This document shows, piece by piece, positions 1 to 6,620 of a DNA stretch of 13,500 nt. A program made the position numbers and the translations under genes. The DNA is from Symbiodinium natans (Eukaryota; Sar; Dinophyceae; Suessiales; Symbiodiniaceae), in contig CAJNDS010000668.1 of assembly GCA_905221605.1 (NCBI GenBank), positions 836,555-850,054 of the forward strand. The letters run 5' to 3'. Below the pieces are notes generated by a model that was given only the letters and a program-made list of their open reading frames with translations, did not search any database and was not told where the DNA came from. Position 1 is the first letter of the stretch, and every line of letters starts with the position of its first letter.

Positions 1-225
1 TTCTTCACTGGCCAGGGCTTGGCGGCACGGGGCTGGGGTGGTAGCTGTTGGCAGCTGCAAGCGTTCCTGGGCGTCTCGCCTCGGCATCTCCTTCTTCCTT
101 CACTGAGAGGTCATGTTCTCCTCGGGGTAGCAGACTTGCTGGGACTCCAGGGCAATTTTCCCCACATCTGCAGGGCGGTCATGTGGCCGAGCTAGCAATG
201 TTGTCCTGAAGGGATTTACGTCGCT
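1..225. other. left-edge region, possible exon, strand unresolved
   Basis: GC-rich stretch without telomere-like repeats. On the plus strand one frame is open from position 1 to a TAG at 199 and another from position 2 to a TGA near 101. On the minus strand a frame is open from 225 down to a TGA at 102-100 and reads plausibly (for example VGKIALESQQVCYPEENM). The frames cannot be separated by eye. The strand of the better exons further right favours plus. No family is recognised. Confidence 0.2.
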
Positions 226-454
226 CTAGCCGACACCTGGTGATCCCGGGGTGATTTGCTCGGGCAGGGGGAGGCCGGAGGCCCCAAGCTTGCTCCAGCG
301 TTCATTGAGCTCGGTTGGGGGGGGTTTTTAGTTCACGGGCCCCAAGGGACACGGTTTTCCCCCTCAACAGCTTTGTCGTACAGAGATCAGTCGTTTCAAG
401 TCCTCATGAGCAAGCCCACCCTCAGGGTTGCTTGTATTGTGAAGGATTTTCAAA

Positions 455-972
455 ACTAAACCCTAAAAGCCCTAGATCCTAAAACCTATAAAGCCTAAAC
501 CTTAAACCCACTAAAGTGCCTCAAAAGCAAAGCTTCCCTGAGAGGATGCGGGTGCGCTGCTTGCAGAAGAAGGCTGTGCCCAGGTTCAAAAGTAGGAGCA
601 CCTTGTGGCCTTCCACTCACTTAGGGGTTTAGGGCTTTAGGGGTTTAGGGCTTTAGGGTTTAGGGCTTAGGGCTTAGGATTTGGGAAGAGGGTTTAGGGT
701 TTAGGAAAAACAAATCTTGAGATGGCGCATCCATGCCTATGTGTCGCGTGTCCTTGAGGCCTTATAACGCCCATGAACCAAACTCCAGTTGTGGGTTCCA
801 TAAACCCTAAGCGCTTTGGGGGGTTTGGGTTTTTTCGGGTTTTTGATCCTTGCGGTTAGATGTGGTTAGTATCCTGCGCCGACTCAAACTCTTACACCCG
901 CGACCCCACACCCTCTTTTGTAACATTGGCTAATGTAGGGTTCAGGGTTTAGGGTATAGGGTATAGGGTTTG
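455..972. repeat. scattered degenerate telomere-like heptamers
   Basis: Degenerate CCCTAAA-like units lie at about 455-510, TTTAGGG-like units with G- and C-insertions at about 622-704, and a short GTTTAGGG/TATAGGG cluster at 937-972. Between them is unique sequence without a convincing exon; a short open stretch at about 545-610 (reading MRVRCLQKKAVPRF) is too weak to call. Confidence 0.6.
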
Positions 973-989
973 GACCAGTTCCTGAAAAC

Positions 990-1193
990 ATGTGCTTCAA
1001 TATTGAAGGTGGTGCAAGATCTCCCTCCACGCGCAGTACAAGAAAAGAACAGGAAGCCCCAGTAACTACAATTGGGGGCCAGGTGTTCAGCAAACTCCAA
1101 TTGAAGAATTTTCCGGGGTTATTGCACAGCTACTCCAATGATGAGAGGTTAAGCTTCCTTGGACTAAGGCCCAGAGAGCCCAAAACCCCTTAG
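990..1193 (+). CDS. possible exon, unknown protein (weak)
   Basis: An open frame begins at ATG 990 and ends at a TAG at 1191-1193, inside the left arm of a palindromic element. It reads MCFNIEGGARSPSTRS and onward without a recognisable domain. The last 20 or so bases are element sequence, so at most the part up to about 1130 could be native exon. Third positions are less GC-biased than in better exons, and no splice pair stands out. It may be chance. Confidence 0.22.
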   Translation: MCFNIEGGARSPSTRSTRKEQEAPVTTIGGQVFSKLQLKNFPGLLHSYSNDERLSFLGLRPREPKTP

Positions 1194-1272
1194 CTAAGCA
1201 ATATTCCTTAAACCATATAGGGATCCTTAGTATAGGAGTATTCCTTAATTAAGGGGTATTGGGCTCTTTGGG
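1170..1272. repeat. palindromic element, single copy (family H)
   Basis: Imperfect terminal inverted repeat of about 23 bp: the left arm 1170-1192 pairs with the right arm 1250-1272, with two mismatches (core GAGCCCAAAACCCC on the left, GGGGTATTGGGCTC on the right). About 57 bp of AT-richer sequence forms the loop. The size and shape are like those of the other MITE-like hairpins here. No second copy was seen. Confidence 0.6.
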
Positions 1273-1306
1273 GGGAGGGGACACCTAAGTCTCTATGCAA
1301 CTACAG

Positions 1307-1390
1307 CCGAAGGCCTTTCAAGAGGGTGTTTCCTGATGGCAATGCGGGCCGGGCTCAGGTGTCCACAGGCAAGGGCCTGCAGGGCCTGCG
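1307..1390 (+). CDS. candidate exon, unknown protein
   Basis: Follows an acceptor-like CTACAG and stays open for about 28 codons starting at CGA 1308. It reads FKRVFPDGNAGRAQ and then STGKGLQGLR. Third positions are mostly G or C. The frame runs directly into the TTTAGGG array at 1394, where a GC (CTGC|GCC) or an array GT could act as donor. No family is recognised. The reading is plausible, but it is isolated and not linked by phase to neighbours. Confidence 0.35.
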
Positions 1391-1393
1391 CCG

Positions 1394-1477
1394 GGGTTTA
1401 GGGTTTAGGGTTTAGGGTTTAGGGTTTAGGGTTTAGGGTTTAGGGTTTAGGGTTTAGGTAGGGTTTAGGGTTTGGGG
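1394..1477 (+). repeat. TTTAGGG array
   Basis: About nine near-perfect TTTAGGG units, then a TTTAGG slip and two further units grading into TTTGGGG. It abuts candidate exon 1307-1390 directly. Interstitial telomere-type repeat, not a chromosome end, because unique sequence follows. Confidence 0.95.
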
Positions 1478-1544
1478 CTTGGAGTTCTTAACATTCGCCG
1501 TGAGTATGAAAGTTACCTCGACCTCGGCAAAGTCCCAAGACCCC

Positions 1545-1815
1545 TAAACCACCAAAGCCCTGAAACACAAAACGCCTGAAACCCTAAACCCCTGAAACCC
1601 AAAATCCCGAGCCCGAACCTTAAGCCCAAAGCCCTATATAAACTCTTGAAACCCTTGAACCCCTGAAACCCTGAACTCTAAACCCGATATAAGCCTCTGA
1701 AACCCTAAACCCTAAACCCCTGAACCCGAAACCCGACATAATCCCCTGAAGCCCTAAACCCTAAGCCCTGAACCCCTGACACGCTAAACCCTAAACCCTA
1801 AACCCCTGAAACCCC
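1545..1815 (-). repeat. degenerate CCCTAAA / CCCCTGAAA tract
   Basis: A 270-bp run of mixed units: CCCTAAA, CCCCTGAAA, CCCGAA and the like, with single-base indels at most units. The orientation is opposite to the arrays on both sides. Heterogeneity suggests an older array that has decayed. No exon was seen inside it. Confidence 0.85.
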
Positions 1816-1826
1816 AAACGCCCAAG

Positions 1827-1883
1827 GACCTGGAGCTGCGAAAGGGGCCCTTTGCGGACAGCTCCATCCCATTTTTAACCTGA
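1827..1883 (+). CDS. possible short exon (weak)
   Basis: After CCCAAG the frame reads DLELRKGPFADSSIPFLT and meets TGA at 1881-1883. An overlapping frame (NLKDGFSMVSLPF) runs to about 1915, so the frame is unsure. It lies between two telomere-like tracts. Nothing about function can be said. Confidence 0.22.
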   Translation, partial: DLELRKGPFADSSIPFLT

Positions 1884-1897
1884 AGGATGGCTTTTCA

Positions 1898-2044
1898 ATG
1901 GTCTCCCTGCCCTTTAGGGTTTAGGGTTTAGGGTTTAGGGTTTAGGGTTTAGGGTTTAGGGTTTAGGGTTTCGGCTTTGCAGGCACTTGTGAGAGACCTC
2001 CCTGCCCCAACACTTTAGGGTTTAGAGTTTTGGGTTTTGGGTTT
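1898..2044 (+). repeat. TTTAGGG array flanked by a 10-bp direct repeat
   Basis: About eight TTTAGGG units at 1913-1971. The 10-bp word CTCCCTGCCC lies immediately left of the array (1903-1912) and again at 1998-2007. After the second copy, at 2014, another shorter and degenerate telomere-like run begins. The direct repeat may be a trace of the insertion event. Confidence 0.75.
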
Positions 2045-2101
2045 GCAGACCTTTGGGGTTATTTAGGGGCTACTTAGGTACATAGGTTAAGGGTCCCTTC
2101 T

Positions 2102-2140
2102 GGGGGTCTCTCCTTACACCCCTTAACTTGGGAGAGACCT
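2102..2140. repeat. short hairpin
   Basis: GGGGGTCTCTCC at 2102-2113 pairs with GGGAGAGACCT at 2130-2140 around a 16-base loop. The loop word CCCCTTAACTT also pairs with AGGTTAAGGG about 30 bases upstream, so the sequence can fold in two ways. It lies in a gene-poor stretch between telomere-like tracts. Confidence 0.5.
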
Positions 2141-2201
2141 CGTTGAAAAGGGGGTAGGGTTTAGGGTTTTGAGTTAAGGGCTCATAGCCTTTCAATTGCA
2201 G

Positions 2202-2391
2202 CTGGTTCGATTGAGGGAACAGAAGAAATGACGAGCCTAAAAAACGTGAGTTCTCGTACTCCCCTCCCAGTCCCCATCACATCCCGATCACATCCTGCAC
2301 TATGCAATGGCCATAGCACCCACGAGCTTCGGTGCACCAAGGAAGCCTTTATTCCTGGTTGCCGTGTCTCACATTGGGGGGCGCAACGCGC
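2202..2391 (+). CDS. candidate internal exon, unknown protein
   Basis: Bounded by a good acceptor (TTCAATTGCAG, ending 2201) and a canonical-looking donor GTAAGG at 2392. One frame is open across all 190 bp, starting with two leftover bases. It reads GSIEGTEEMTSLKN, later HELRCTKEAFIPGC, then VSHWGAQR. Unspliced, it would stop at TAA 2393. A 25-base GTGAGT..CCCAG stretch inside (2246-2270) looks like an intron but is too short and reads through in frame. No domain is recognised. Confidence 0.45.
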
Positions 2392-2460
2392 GTAAGGACT
2401 CTGAATGACAGAGTTGCGTGAGTCGCATGCAGTCATTGAGAGAAAGTGACTCGGACTCAG

Positions 2461-2551
2461 GAGCTCAAGTATGGCAAGTCAAGGGTCAGGAGTGCGAAGA
2501 ACTGCCACTGGCAGCATGTCATCATGCACGCCAGGCCAGCCCGGGACTCTT
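2461..2551 (+). CDS. candidate internal exon, frame ambiguous
   Basis: Between the acceptor CGGACTCAG and a GTAGGT donor at 2552. All three plus frames are open. The frame that fits the phase of exon 2202-2391 reads SSMASQGSGVRRTATGS. Another reads YGKSRVRSAKNCHWQHV and fits the exon at 2760 better. The intron to its left would be 69 bp. No family is recognised. Confidence 0.35.
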
Positions 2552-2759
2552 GTAGGTCAGCTCCTGCTCTGGGTTTAGGGTTTAGGGTTGAGGGTGTGTT
2601 ACGTTCTGGGTACGCTGGGCTCCGGGGCCTCACCTTATTTTTCCAACCGGCCCCTCTGCCCGGGTCGCTCGCAACATCGCGTGGCAGTAAGCCCACCCCA
2701 AGCCACCCGGCATATTTTTTTAGGGTTTAGTTCCTAAAGTCTGGTTTTGCTTTTTCCAG

Positions 2760-2962
2760 CGGGGGCATGCTGTGCCCCTGCTTCAGCACCGTCCCGATCT
2801 GAGCCGGGGATACGGGTCTTTACCTTTGACACTCAAAGGCTCGACCGCCTTGACGGCCAGTGTGGGCCTTGCCTTGCTTTGGAGCGTCCAGCAGCCCCAG
2901 CCTTTACCTGGGCTGCACGTTCAGTGACCTCTCAAGTGTTGGTAGCGAGCCCTCAGCAGGAC
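2760..2962 (+). CDS. candidate internal exon, unknown protein
   Basis: Preceded by a strong acceptor with pyrimidine tract (TTTTGCTTTTTCCAG). One frame is open for about 67 codons and reads IRVFTFDTQRLDRLDG, then CGPCLALERPAAPAF, then SVTSQVLVASPQQDV. It ends at GAC|GTTAGGGTTAGG, where a telomere-like repeat would supply the donor. An alternative donor (GTAGCG) lies at 2942. The upstream intron would contain TTTAGGG units at 2571-2591 and 2719-2729. No domain is recognised. Confidence 0.45.
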
Positions 2963-3195
2963 GTTAGGGTTAGGACCACCCTGAACCCTAAACTCTGAAC
3001 CCCCACCCCATAAAACTCCCGGTGCCTTGATGTTGCCGCTGTACCTTCAGCTTTTGGCTGACTAGCCTTCTCTCACGTGCGAAAGACCGTGGCATGACTT
3101 GAAGAGACAGGGAAGTTTGCCTTTCTGATTGGTATTCCCACGGCCCATACTACTATTGGTACAAGGACCCTAGGGTTTAGGGTTTCGATTCATAG

Positions 3196-3348
3196 CCTTT
3201 TGGGCAAGACTGCTTGGAGTAGACGTCCCTAGCGCTCCTCGTCTCAGAGGTCAACCCATAGCAGGGCCGAGCGTCTCATGTACAACTGACTTGGCAGCCC
3301 ACACCCAAAGTAGAAAACTAGACTCCGCATCGCGCTCCCGGTCCCCTT
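3196..3348 (+). CDS. possible exon, unknown protein
   Basis: One frame is open from about 3170 to 3447 with no start codon, ending in practice at a donor-like GTGAGA at 3349. It reads FWARLLGVDVPSAPRL and later TQSRKLDSASRSRSP. Third positions are not GC-biased, unlike in the better exons, and other frames are partly open. Treat it as uncertain. A further open stretch at about 3097-3170 is weaker still. Confidence 0.28.
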
Positions 3349-3422
3349 GTGAGATCTCTTCCACTTTGTGTTGCTTACTGTTGGGTGCATATATTTGGGA
3401 TACGGGAATTTCCCGAAGTATT

Positions 3423-3488
3423 GGTACCCATTTTTATACCCCCAAATAGAATAGAACCCCCTTAAAGGGACCCCCCAAAAAGGGTACC
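3423..3488. repeat. palindromic element, family E copy 1
   Basis: A 66-bp element with ends GGTACCCATTTTT and AAAAAGGGTACC. The core word CCAAATAGAATAGAA, then an AAAGGGACC motif, recurs in reverse orientation at 11078-11137. A perfect short palindrome, CGGGAATTTCCCG, sits about 10 bp to its left. The element lies between candidate exons. Confidence 0.7.
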
Positions 3489-3527
3489 TCTATCTTTCGG
3501 AAAGCCCCATATCTGAGAGTTTTAGAG

Positions 3528-3593
3528 CGCTCGGCCTGCACATGGCTCATGGTGCGCTACCGCTCGGACTGCCCTGGCCTTTTCCTGGCCGGG
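3528..3593 (+). CDS. candidate exon, unknown protein
   Basis: Starts after GAGAG and runs 22 codons, reading RSACTWLMVRYRSDCP then GLFLAG, to a GTCTCA donor at 3594. Third positions are strongly GC-biased (19 of 22 by hand count). All three frames are open here, so the choice rests on that bias. Both ends are phase 0, matching the next exon. Confidence 0.38.
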
Positions 3594-3597
3594 GTCT

Positions 3598-3637
3598 CAT
3601 CATGCCATGGGCTGTCCTGACTACCATGGTAATGATG
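3598..3637. repeat. short hairpin with CATCAT arms
   Basis: CATCATGCCATGG at 3598-3610 pairs with CCATGGTAATGATG at 3624-3637 around a 13-base spacer. The right arm contains its own palindrome, TACCATGGTA. No second copy was seen. Confidence 0.5.
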
Positions 3638-3732
3638 CCTTGCGCCCCCTACACTCATCAAAAAAAGACCTAAACAATAAGCTCTCCTAATCACAAAACC
3701 CTAAAACTTTCCTTGACGTGAACGCCATTGAG

Positions 3733-3819
3733 TGGCATGGTGTGCAAGAGACTAAGGCGCGGGTGCAGCGGCAGCCATGGCTTTTGGGCATGGGCCTCGG
3801 CTTCGAAGAGCATTGGGAG
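3733..3819 (+). CDS. candidate exon, unknown protein
   Basis: Begins after CCATTGAG and reads WHGVQETKARVQRQPW then LLGMGLGFEEHWE, ending at GAG|GTCTGA. GAG|GTC or AAG|GTC donors recur at other exons (5126, 5621, 13165), which supports the boundary. Third positions are mostly G or C. Both ends are phase 0. A competing frame (KRLRRGCSGSHGFW) is also open. No family is recognised. Confidence 0.45.
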
Positions 3820-3876
3820 GTCTGAACCCAATAAACCCCTCAACATCCCCTTCAGGAGGGTCTAGGGTTTAGGGAG

Positions 3877-3938
3877 CGACTGTGCCAAAAAAGGCAGGAA
3901 TATCCCTTAGACGATGTAGGACCTATAGGGATTCTTCT
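3877..3938 (+). CDS. candidate exon ending near a TTTAGGG array
   Basis: After a telomere-like run ending TTTAGGGAG the frame reads RLCQKRQEYPLDD then VGPIGIL. Possible donors are GTAGGA at 3916, GA at 3939 (the one that matches the phase of exon 4318) or the GTTTAG of the array at 3943. The right end is therefore unresolved. Confidence 0.35.
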
Positions 3939-3942
3939 GATG

Positions 3943-4142
3943 GTTTAGGGTTTAGGGTTTAGGGTTTAGGGTTTATAAGGCATATTCATGAAGAATACGG
4001 GGTGCAGGGCTCCGTGGGCCGAGAAGAGAGGGCTGAGGGCAGCCTAGCCTCGACTTGGGGTTTAGGGTTTAGGGTTTAGGGTTTAGGGTTTAGGGTTTAG
4101 GGTTTAGGGTTTAGGGTTTAGGGTTTAGGATTTAGGGTTTGG
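3943..4142 (+). repeat. two TTTAGGG arrays with a unique spacer
   Basis: About four units at 3943-3975 and about twelve units at 4057-4142. The 80-bp spacer between them shows no clear exon. Both run in the same orientation and lie in the inferred intron before exon 4318. Confidence 0.92.
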
Positions 4143-4172
4143 GGTGTATGTTCTTGAGGCCTTTTTTAAGCT

Positions 4173-4274
4173 TTGGGATGTTCGCCCCTTATACTAGCAG
4201 TCCTTAATAGGGATGAAAATTGGGGTACTATAATCCCTAGTCAGGACTGTTAGTAAAAGGGGGGAACATCCCAA
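4173..4274. repeat. palindromic element, family A copy 1
   Basis: A 102-bp hairpin with 42-bp arms: 4173-4214 pairs with 4233-4274 with few mismatches. The arm begins TTGGGATGTTC and contains TACTAGCAGTCCT. The loop is only 18 bp. Related copies lie at 6116-6192 and 9465-9536. It sits 43 bp upstream of exon 4318, inside an intron. Confidence 0.85.
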
Positions 4275-4317
4275 TCTAAACTCCCAAAGGTCTGCTTATC
4301 CCTGCGTCCGCCCTCAG

Positions 4318-4394
4318 CCTCTTATTGCTGACCGACGCTTTCAACGTGCTGGGGCCCGAGAGAAGCGTGGACAGTTTGGAATTCTGCTACCCAG
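4318..4394 (+). CDS. candidate exon with a telomere-repeat donor
   Basis: Acceptor CGTCCGCCCTCAG. The frame reads LLLLTDAFNVLGPERS then VDSLEFCYP. The exon ends CCAG|GTTTAGGG, so the donor is the first bases of a telomere heptamer. It ends in phase 1, matching exon 4736. The following intron (4395-4735) would hold CCCTAAA units, family B element 1 and further telomere repeat. No domain is recognised. Confidence 0.5.
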
Positions 4395-4515
4395 GTTTAG
4401 GGTTTTAAAAGTTGGGAGTCGCCCAAAACCCTAAATCCTAAGCCCTAAACCCTAAACCGCTTGAATTGGGGATAAGGGATGGCTTAGTACTGCTGATGGG
4501 CCTCACCGGCCCATG

Positions 4516-4623
4516 CTTGGAGGTTCATGGGTAGGTATAGGTGGGGTGAAAAGTACCCTAAATAGATAGGATTACAAGTATAGTATAGTTACGTAAACCC
4601 TACTTCTAGCTACCCATGAACCT
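4516..4623. repeat. palindromic element, family B copy 1, right end cut by telomere repeat
   Basis: The left arm starts CTTGGAGGTTCATGGGTA. The right arm reads TACCCATGAACCT and then breaks off into CCCTAAA-type repeat instead of finishing with CCAAG. The interior is AT-rich with TACTT/AAGTA words typical of the family. Other copies are at 6302, 7394, 11876 and 12318. Confidence 0.85.
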
Positions 4624-4665
4624 AACCCTACACCCTAAACCCTACACCCTAAACCCTACACCCTT
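4624..4665 (-). repeat. CCCTAAA/CCCTACA repeat joined to a broken inverted repeat
   Basis: About five units, alternating CCCTACA and CCCTAAA, directly continuous with the truncated right arm of family B copy 1. Read on the minus strand the junction is GGGTTAGGTTCATGGG, nearly the same junction as at 6461-6476. Confidence 0.85.
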
Positions 4666-4735
4666 CGAAGCCCTAAGCCCCTTGTTGGCTTAGGGCTTTA
4701 GAGTGGTTGCGGGGATGGGGTGCGGTGTTTTGTAG

Positions 4736-4899
4736 CAGCTTGTGAAGCTCGCTGCGGCAACAAAAGCCCATTATCCCACATCCACGATCACCGCGCAAGC
4801 TACCCAATAACAAACAGCCAAAGCGATAGGCAAAAATGTGCCCGTCGCATCATGCATCTACCGAGCGAACGGATCTTGCAATCGAAAAGCCTACTTCAG
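4736..4899 (+). CDS. candidate exon, unknown protein
   Basis: Acceptor GGTGTTTTGTAG, phase 1. It reads ACEARCGNKSPLSHIH, later DRQKCARRIMHLPSER, then ILQSKSLLQ, to CAG|GTTCGG at 4900. Among the stronger exons: the frame is open from about 4720 to 5091. An intron 4900-4997 (98 bp) with a pyrimidine-rich acceptor joins it in phase to the next exon, which is in a different frame. That is independent support for splicing. No family is recognised. Confidence 0.55.
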
Positions 4900-4997
4900 G
4901 TTCGGGACCCTATTTCCGCGCTCGTCTCTCGAGTTTGCGGGCTCAGGTTTGCAGAAGCATTGCCAACGCCGGTGAATTGCTTGCTTTTTGTGCGCAG

Positions 4998-5126
4998 ACA
5001 CAGTCCATGTCATGTCTGGTGCAGCTGCTGTTCAGCATGCTCCTTGCCTGTGCTAGCACGCCAAGAACAGTCCAGAAGCTCAACCTATTAGAAGCCCTGC
5101 TCACAAAACGATCAGAACTCTGCGAG
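4998..5126 (+). CDS. candidate exon with hydrophobic helix
   Basis: Follows the best acceptor in the window (TTGCTTGCTTTTTGTGCGCAG). It encodes 43 codons: a hydrophobic stretch LVQLLFSMLLACA that could be a membrane-spanning or buried helix, then an amphipathic segment VQKLNLLEALLTKRSEL. It ends at GAG|GTCTGG. The same frame stays open without splicing from 4836 to a TAG at 5258, which lies in the left arm of element C, so an unspliced reading ends inside an insertion. The end is phase 0, matching exon 5448. Confidence 0.55.
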
Positions 5127-5237
5127 GTCTGGACCAGGGCAGGCTGGAACGATGCTTTTGGGGCTTTTGCTTTTTATGTTTCCGGCCTGCTGTGCCTTAG
5201 TCCATCAAACTGCGTCCCTCAAAAGCCTCACATACCT

Positions 5238-5331
5238 TACCCAAAGGCTCCTATGTAGTACCGTTTTGGGGTAGTATACTGGAATCCCCTATAACTAACC
5301 CAAGAAGGAACTACATTGGAGCCTTTGGGTA
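5238..5331. repeat. palindromic element, single copy (family C)
   Basis: Arms of 22 bp (TACCCAAAGGCTCC.. at 5238 and ..GGAGCCTTTGGGTA ending 5331) with one mismatch around a 50-bp interior. The word CATACC occurs just outside both ends (5231-5236 and 5332-5337), a possible target-site duplication offset by one base on the left. It lies in the intron between exons 4998 and 5448. Confidence 0.75.
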
Positions 5332-5447
5332 CATACCATACCAATCATCACTTTGACGGCTTTGGGCGCTGAGGGACATGCTTGGCTTGTCTGGCCTGTA
5401 CTATAGGTTAAGTTTAAGGTTAGGACTTTATCAGCGTGGAGGAGTAG

Positions 5448-5621
5448 TTCAACAATGTTTGTAAATCGTTGGACCTAAGAAGTAAAGATATCTTCCGTTC
5501 TGTGAAGGGACTCCAGGTTTCTGAAAATCGAGCCACCCTGATCGCGAGACTCGTGCCAGAGAAGCCCAACATCAGCCTCCGCGGGAAACATGCCGTGTTC
5601 CCATGTAAACCCCTGTTCAAG
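5448..5621 (+). CDS. candidate exon, unknown protein
   Basis: After GGAGGAGTAG the plus frame is open for 61 codons to TGA 5631-5633. It reads KDIFRSVKGLQVSENR, then ATLIARLVPEKPNI, then SLRGKHAVF. Two donors are possible: GTAAAC at 5605, or AAG|GTCGTA at 5622, which fits the phase of exon 5790 and the recurring AAG/GAG|GTC pattern. If neither is used this would be a terminal exon. A 66-codon minus-strand frame over the same bases is judged a shadow. No domain is recognised. Confidence 0.52.
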
Positions 5622-5789
5622 GTCGTAAAATGATCTGATGATGCTATCTACAGCCCAAGTAACTTACTTCGCCGTTGGTTGAACTTCAAACTTTTTGGGT
5701 TTCCTGATTCACTAGGAATATTAAAGTTTAACCTTTTTTTCCCCTTGGCTATTGGAGAAGTAAGGTAATTTGCATTTTCGACCGGCCAG

Positions 5790-5851
5790 GAAACGACAGA
5801 TGACAGCAGCCTGGATGCGCAGCAGTGGGAGGCCTACTCGGATCTCTACAG
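5790..5851 (+). CDS. candidate exon, acidic
   Basis: Acceptor CGACCGGCCAG. It reads ETTDDSSLDAQQWEAY then SDLY. The right edge is CTACAG|GACTTTAGGG, best modelled with a GA donor right at the start of a telomere-like run. It ends in phase 2. GA donors are known in dinoflagellates, but here the choice is inference. Confidence 0.45.
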
Positions 5852-5983
5852 GACTTTAGGGTTCAGGGTTTAGGGTTGTTTTCCGGATTTGCGGCGAGCC
5901 AGCCTTGATAGCTTGGTAACCGAAATCCTACCCCCTAAGCCCTAAACCCTAAACCCTACACTAAATGACACATTCCTGCGAAG

Positions 5984-6043
5984 TGGAGGCTACCATTCAG
6001 CTCTGCGGGCGGCAAAACAGTCCTTCTTGCCCCAAACTCCTAA
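5984..6043 (+). CDS. candidate exon, unknown protein
   Basis: After GCGAAG the frame reads GGYHSALRAAKQSF then LPQTPK. The best right edge is a GC donor at 6044. It then runs into CCCTAAA repeat and a TAA. An overlapping ATG frame (MTHSCEVEATIQLCG) is also open, so the frame is not certain. CCCTAAA runs flank it on both sides (about 5934-5961 and 6051-6072). Confidence 0.35.
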   Translation, partial: WRLPFSSAGGKTVLLAPNS

Positions 6044-6115
6044 GCTGCAAACCCCTAAACCCTAAACCCTAAATCCCCAATTCTGGCCAGCCTGGAAACA
6101 TATTGGTTACAAATT

Positions 6116-6192
6116 TTGGGATGCCCCCCTTCTACCGACAGTCCTCAGTAGGGATTACAAAAGGGATTATAGACTGCTAGTATAAGGGGGAA
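6116..6192. repeat. palindromic element, family A copy 2
   Basis: A shorter, more diverged copy. The left arm TTGGGATGCCCCCCT..GACAGTCCT pairs with the right arm AGACTGCTAGTATAAGGGGG. The 15-base words ACATATTGGTTACAA (6098-6112) and ACACATTGGTTACAA (about 6232-6246) lie on either side, the first 3 bp from the element and the second after a CCCTAAA run. Confidence 0.75.
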
Positions 6193-6247
6193 CAAACCCT
6201 AAACCCCTAACCCGAAACCCTAAACCTTGTAACACATTGGTTACAAG

Positions 6248-6293
6248 CTCAGCTCAAGATCCGGGCCTCGGCCCTTGCATCTTGAGATGCGAG
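6248..6293 (+). CDS. candidate short exon
   Basis: After GGTTACAAG (or the later GCTCAG) it reads AQDPGLGPCILRCE and ends GAG|GTACCA, a good donor, in phase 0. The sequence also folds as a hairpin (CTCAAGAT at 6253 with ATCTTGAG ending 6286). The next exon in phase is at 6593, across the intron holding family B copy 2. Confidence 0.38.
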
Positions 6294-6297
6294 GTAC

Positions 6298-6579
6298 CAT
6301 ACTTGGAGGTTCAGGGTTTAGGGTTTAGGGTTCAGGGTTCGGGTTTAGGGCCTAGGGTTTAGGGTTTAGGGTTTGGGGTTCAGGTGCAAAAGGTTTACGG
6401 TTTAGGGCATGCCCCTCAGCCCGTGCTCAAAAAGGGTTCAGGGTATAGTGTTTAGGGTTTAAGGTTAGGTTCATGGTGGTCATAAGTAGGGGTATACTTA
6501 TGTTAACTTCTACTTACTTATAACCCAAAAGAGGGTTCTTAGAACCCTGCTGATCACTATCCCTGAACCTCCAAGTATG
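6298..6579. repeat. palindromic element, family B copy 2, interrupted by telomere repeat
   Basis: The outer arms pair perfectly over 19 bp (CATACTTGGAGGTTCAGGG with its complement ending 6579). The left arm is interrupted after GGTTCA (about 6312) by about 155 bp of mostly TTTAGGG-like repeat, and the element resumes at about 6468 with GGTTCATGG and then the usual CATAAGTAGG interior. The six bases GGTTCA are present on both sides of the insert. Confidence 0.85.
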
Positions 6580-6592
6580 CTTGTGTTTGCAG

Positions 6593-6620
6593 CGTACTCA
6601 TAAGACGCAGCGCAGCTGCG
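6593..6620 (+). CDS. candidate micro-exon between two repeat-filled introns
   Basis: A strong acceptor (GCTTGTGTTTGCAG) precedes 28 bp reading RTHKTQRSC, followed directly by GTTTAGGG. It starts in phase 0 and ends in phase 1, both consistent with its neighbours. The short length lowers confidence. Confidence 0.4.

Noticed and set aside
1394-1477. True chromosome end or subtelomere
   Set aside because: Arrays are short, occur in both orientations through the whole window and are separated by exons and other elements; they are interstitial.
2246-2270. A 25-base GTGAGT..CCCAG intron
   Set aside because: Too short, and the frame reads straight through with plausible protein sequence.
4972-4997. 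A 26-base GTGAAT..GCGCAG intron that would join two overlapping long frames in phase
   Set aside because: Too short for a usual spliceosomal intron. The 98-bp intron 4900-4997 uses the same acceptor, a better donor (CAG|GTTCGG) and also keeps phase.
5420-5620. Minus-strand ORF of 66 codons
   Set aside because: The plus frame over the same bases reads better and fits the exon chain.
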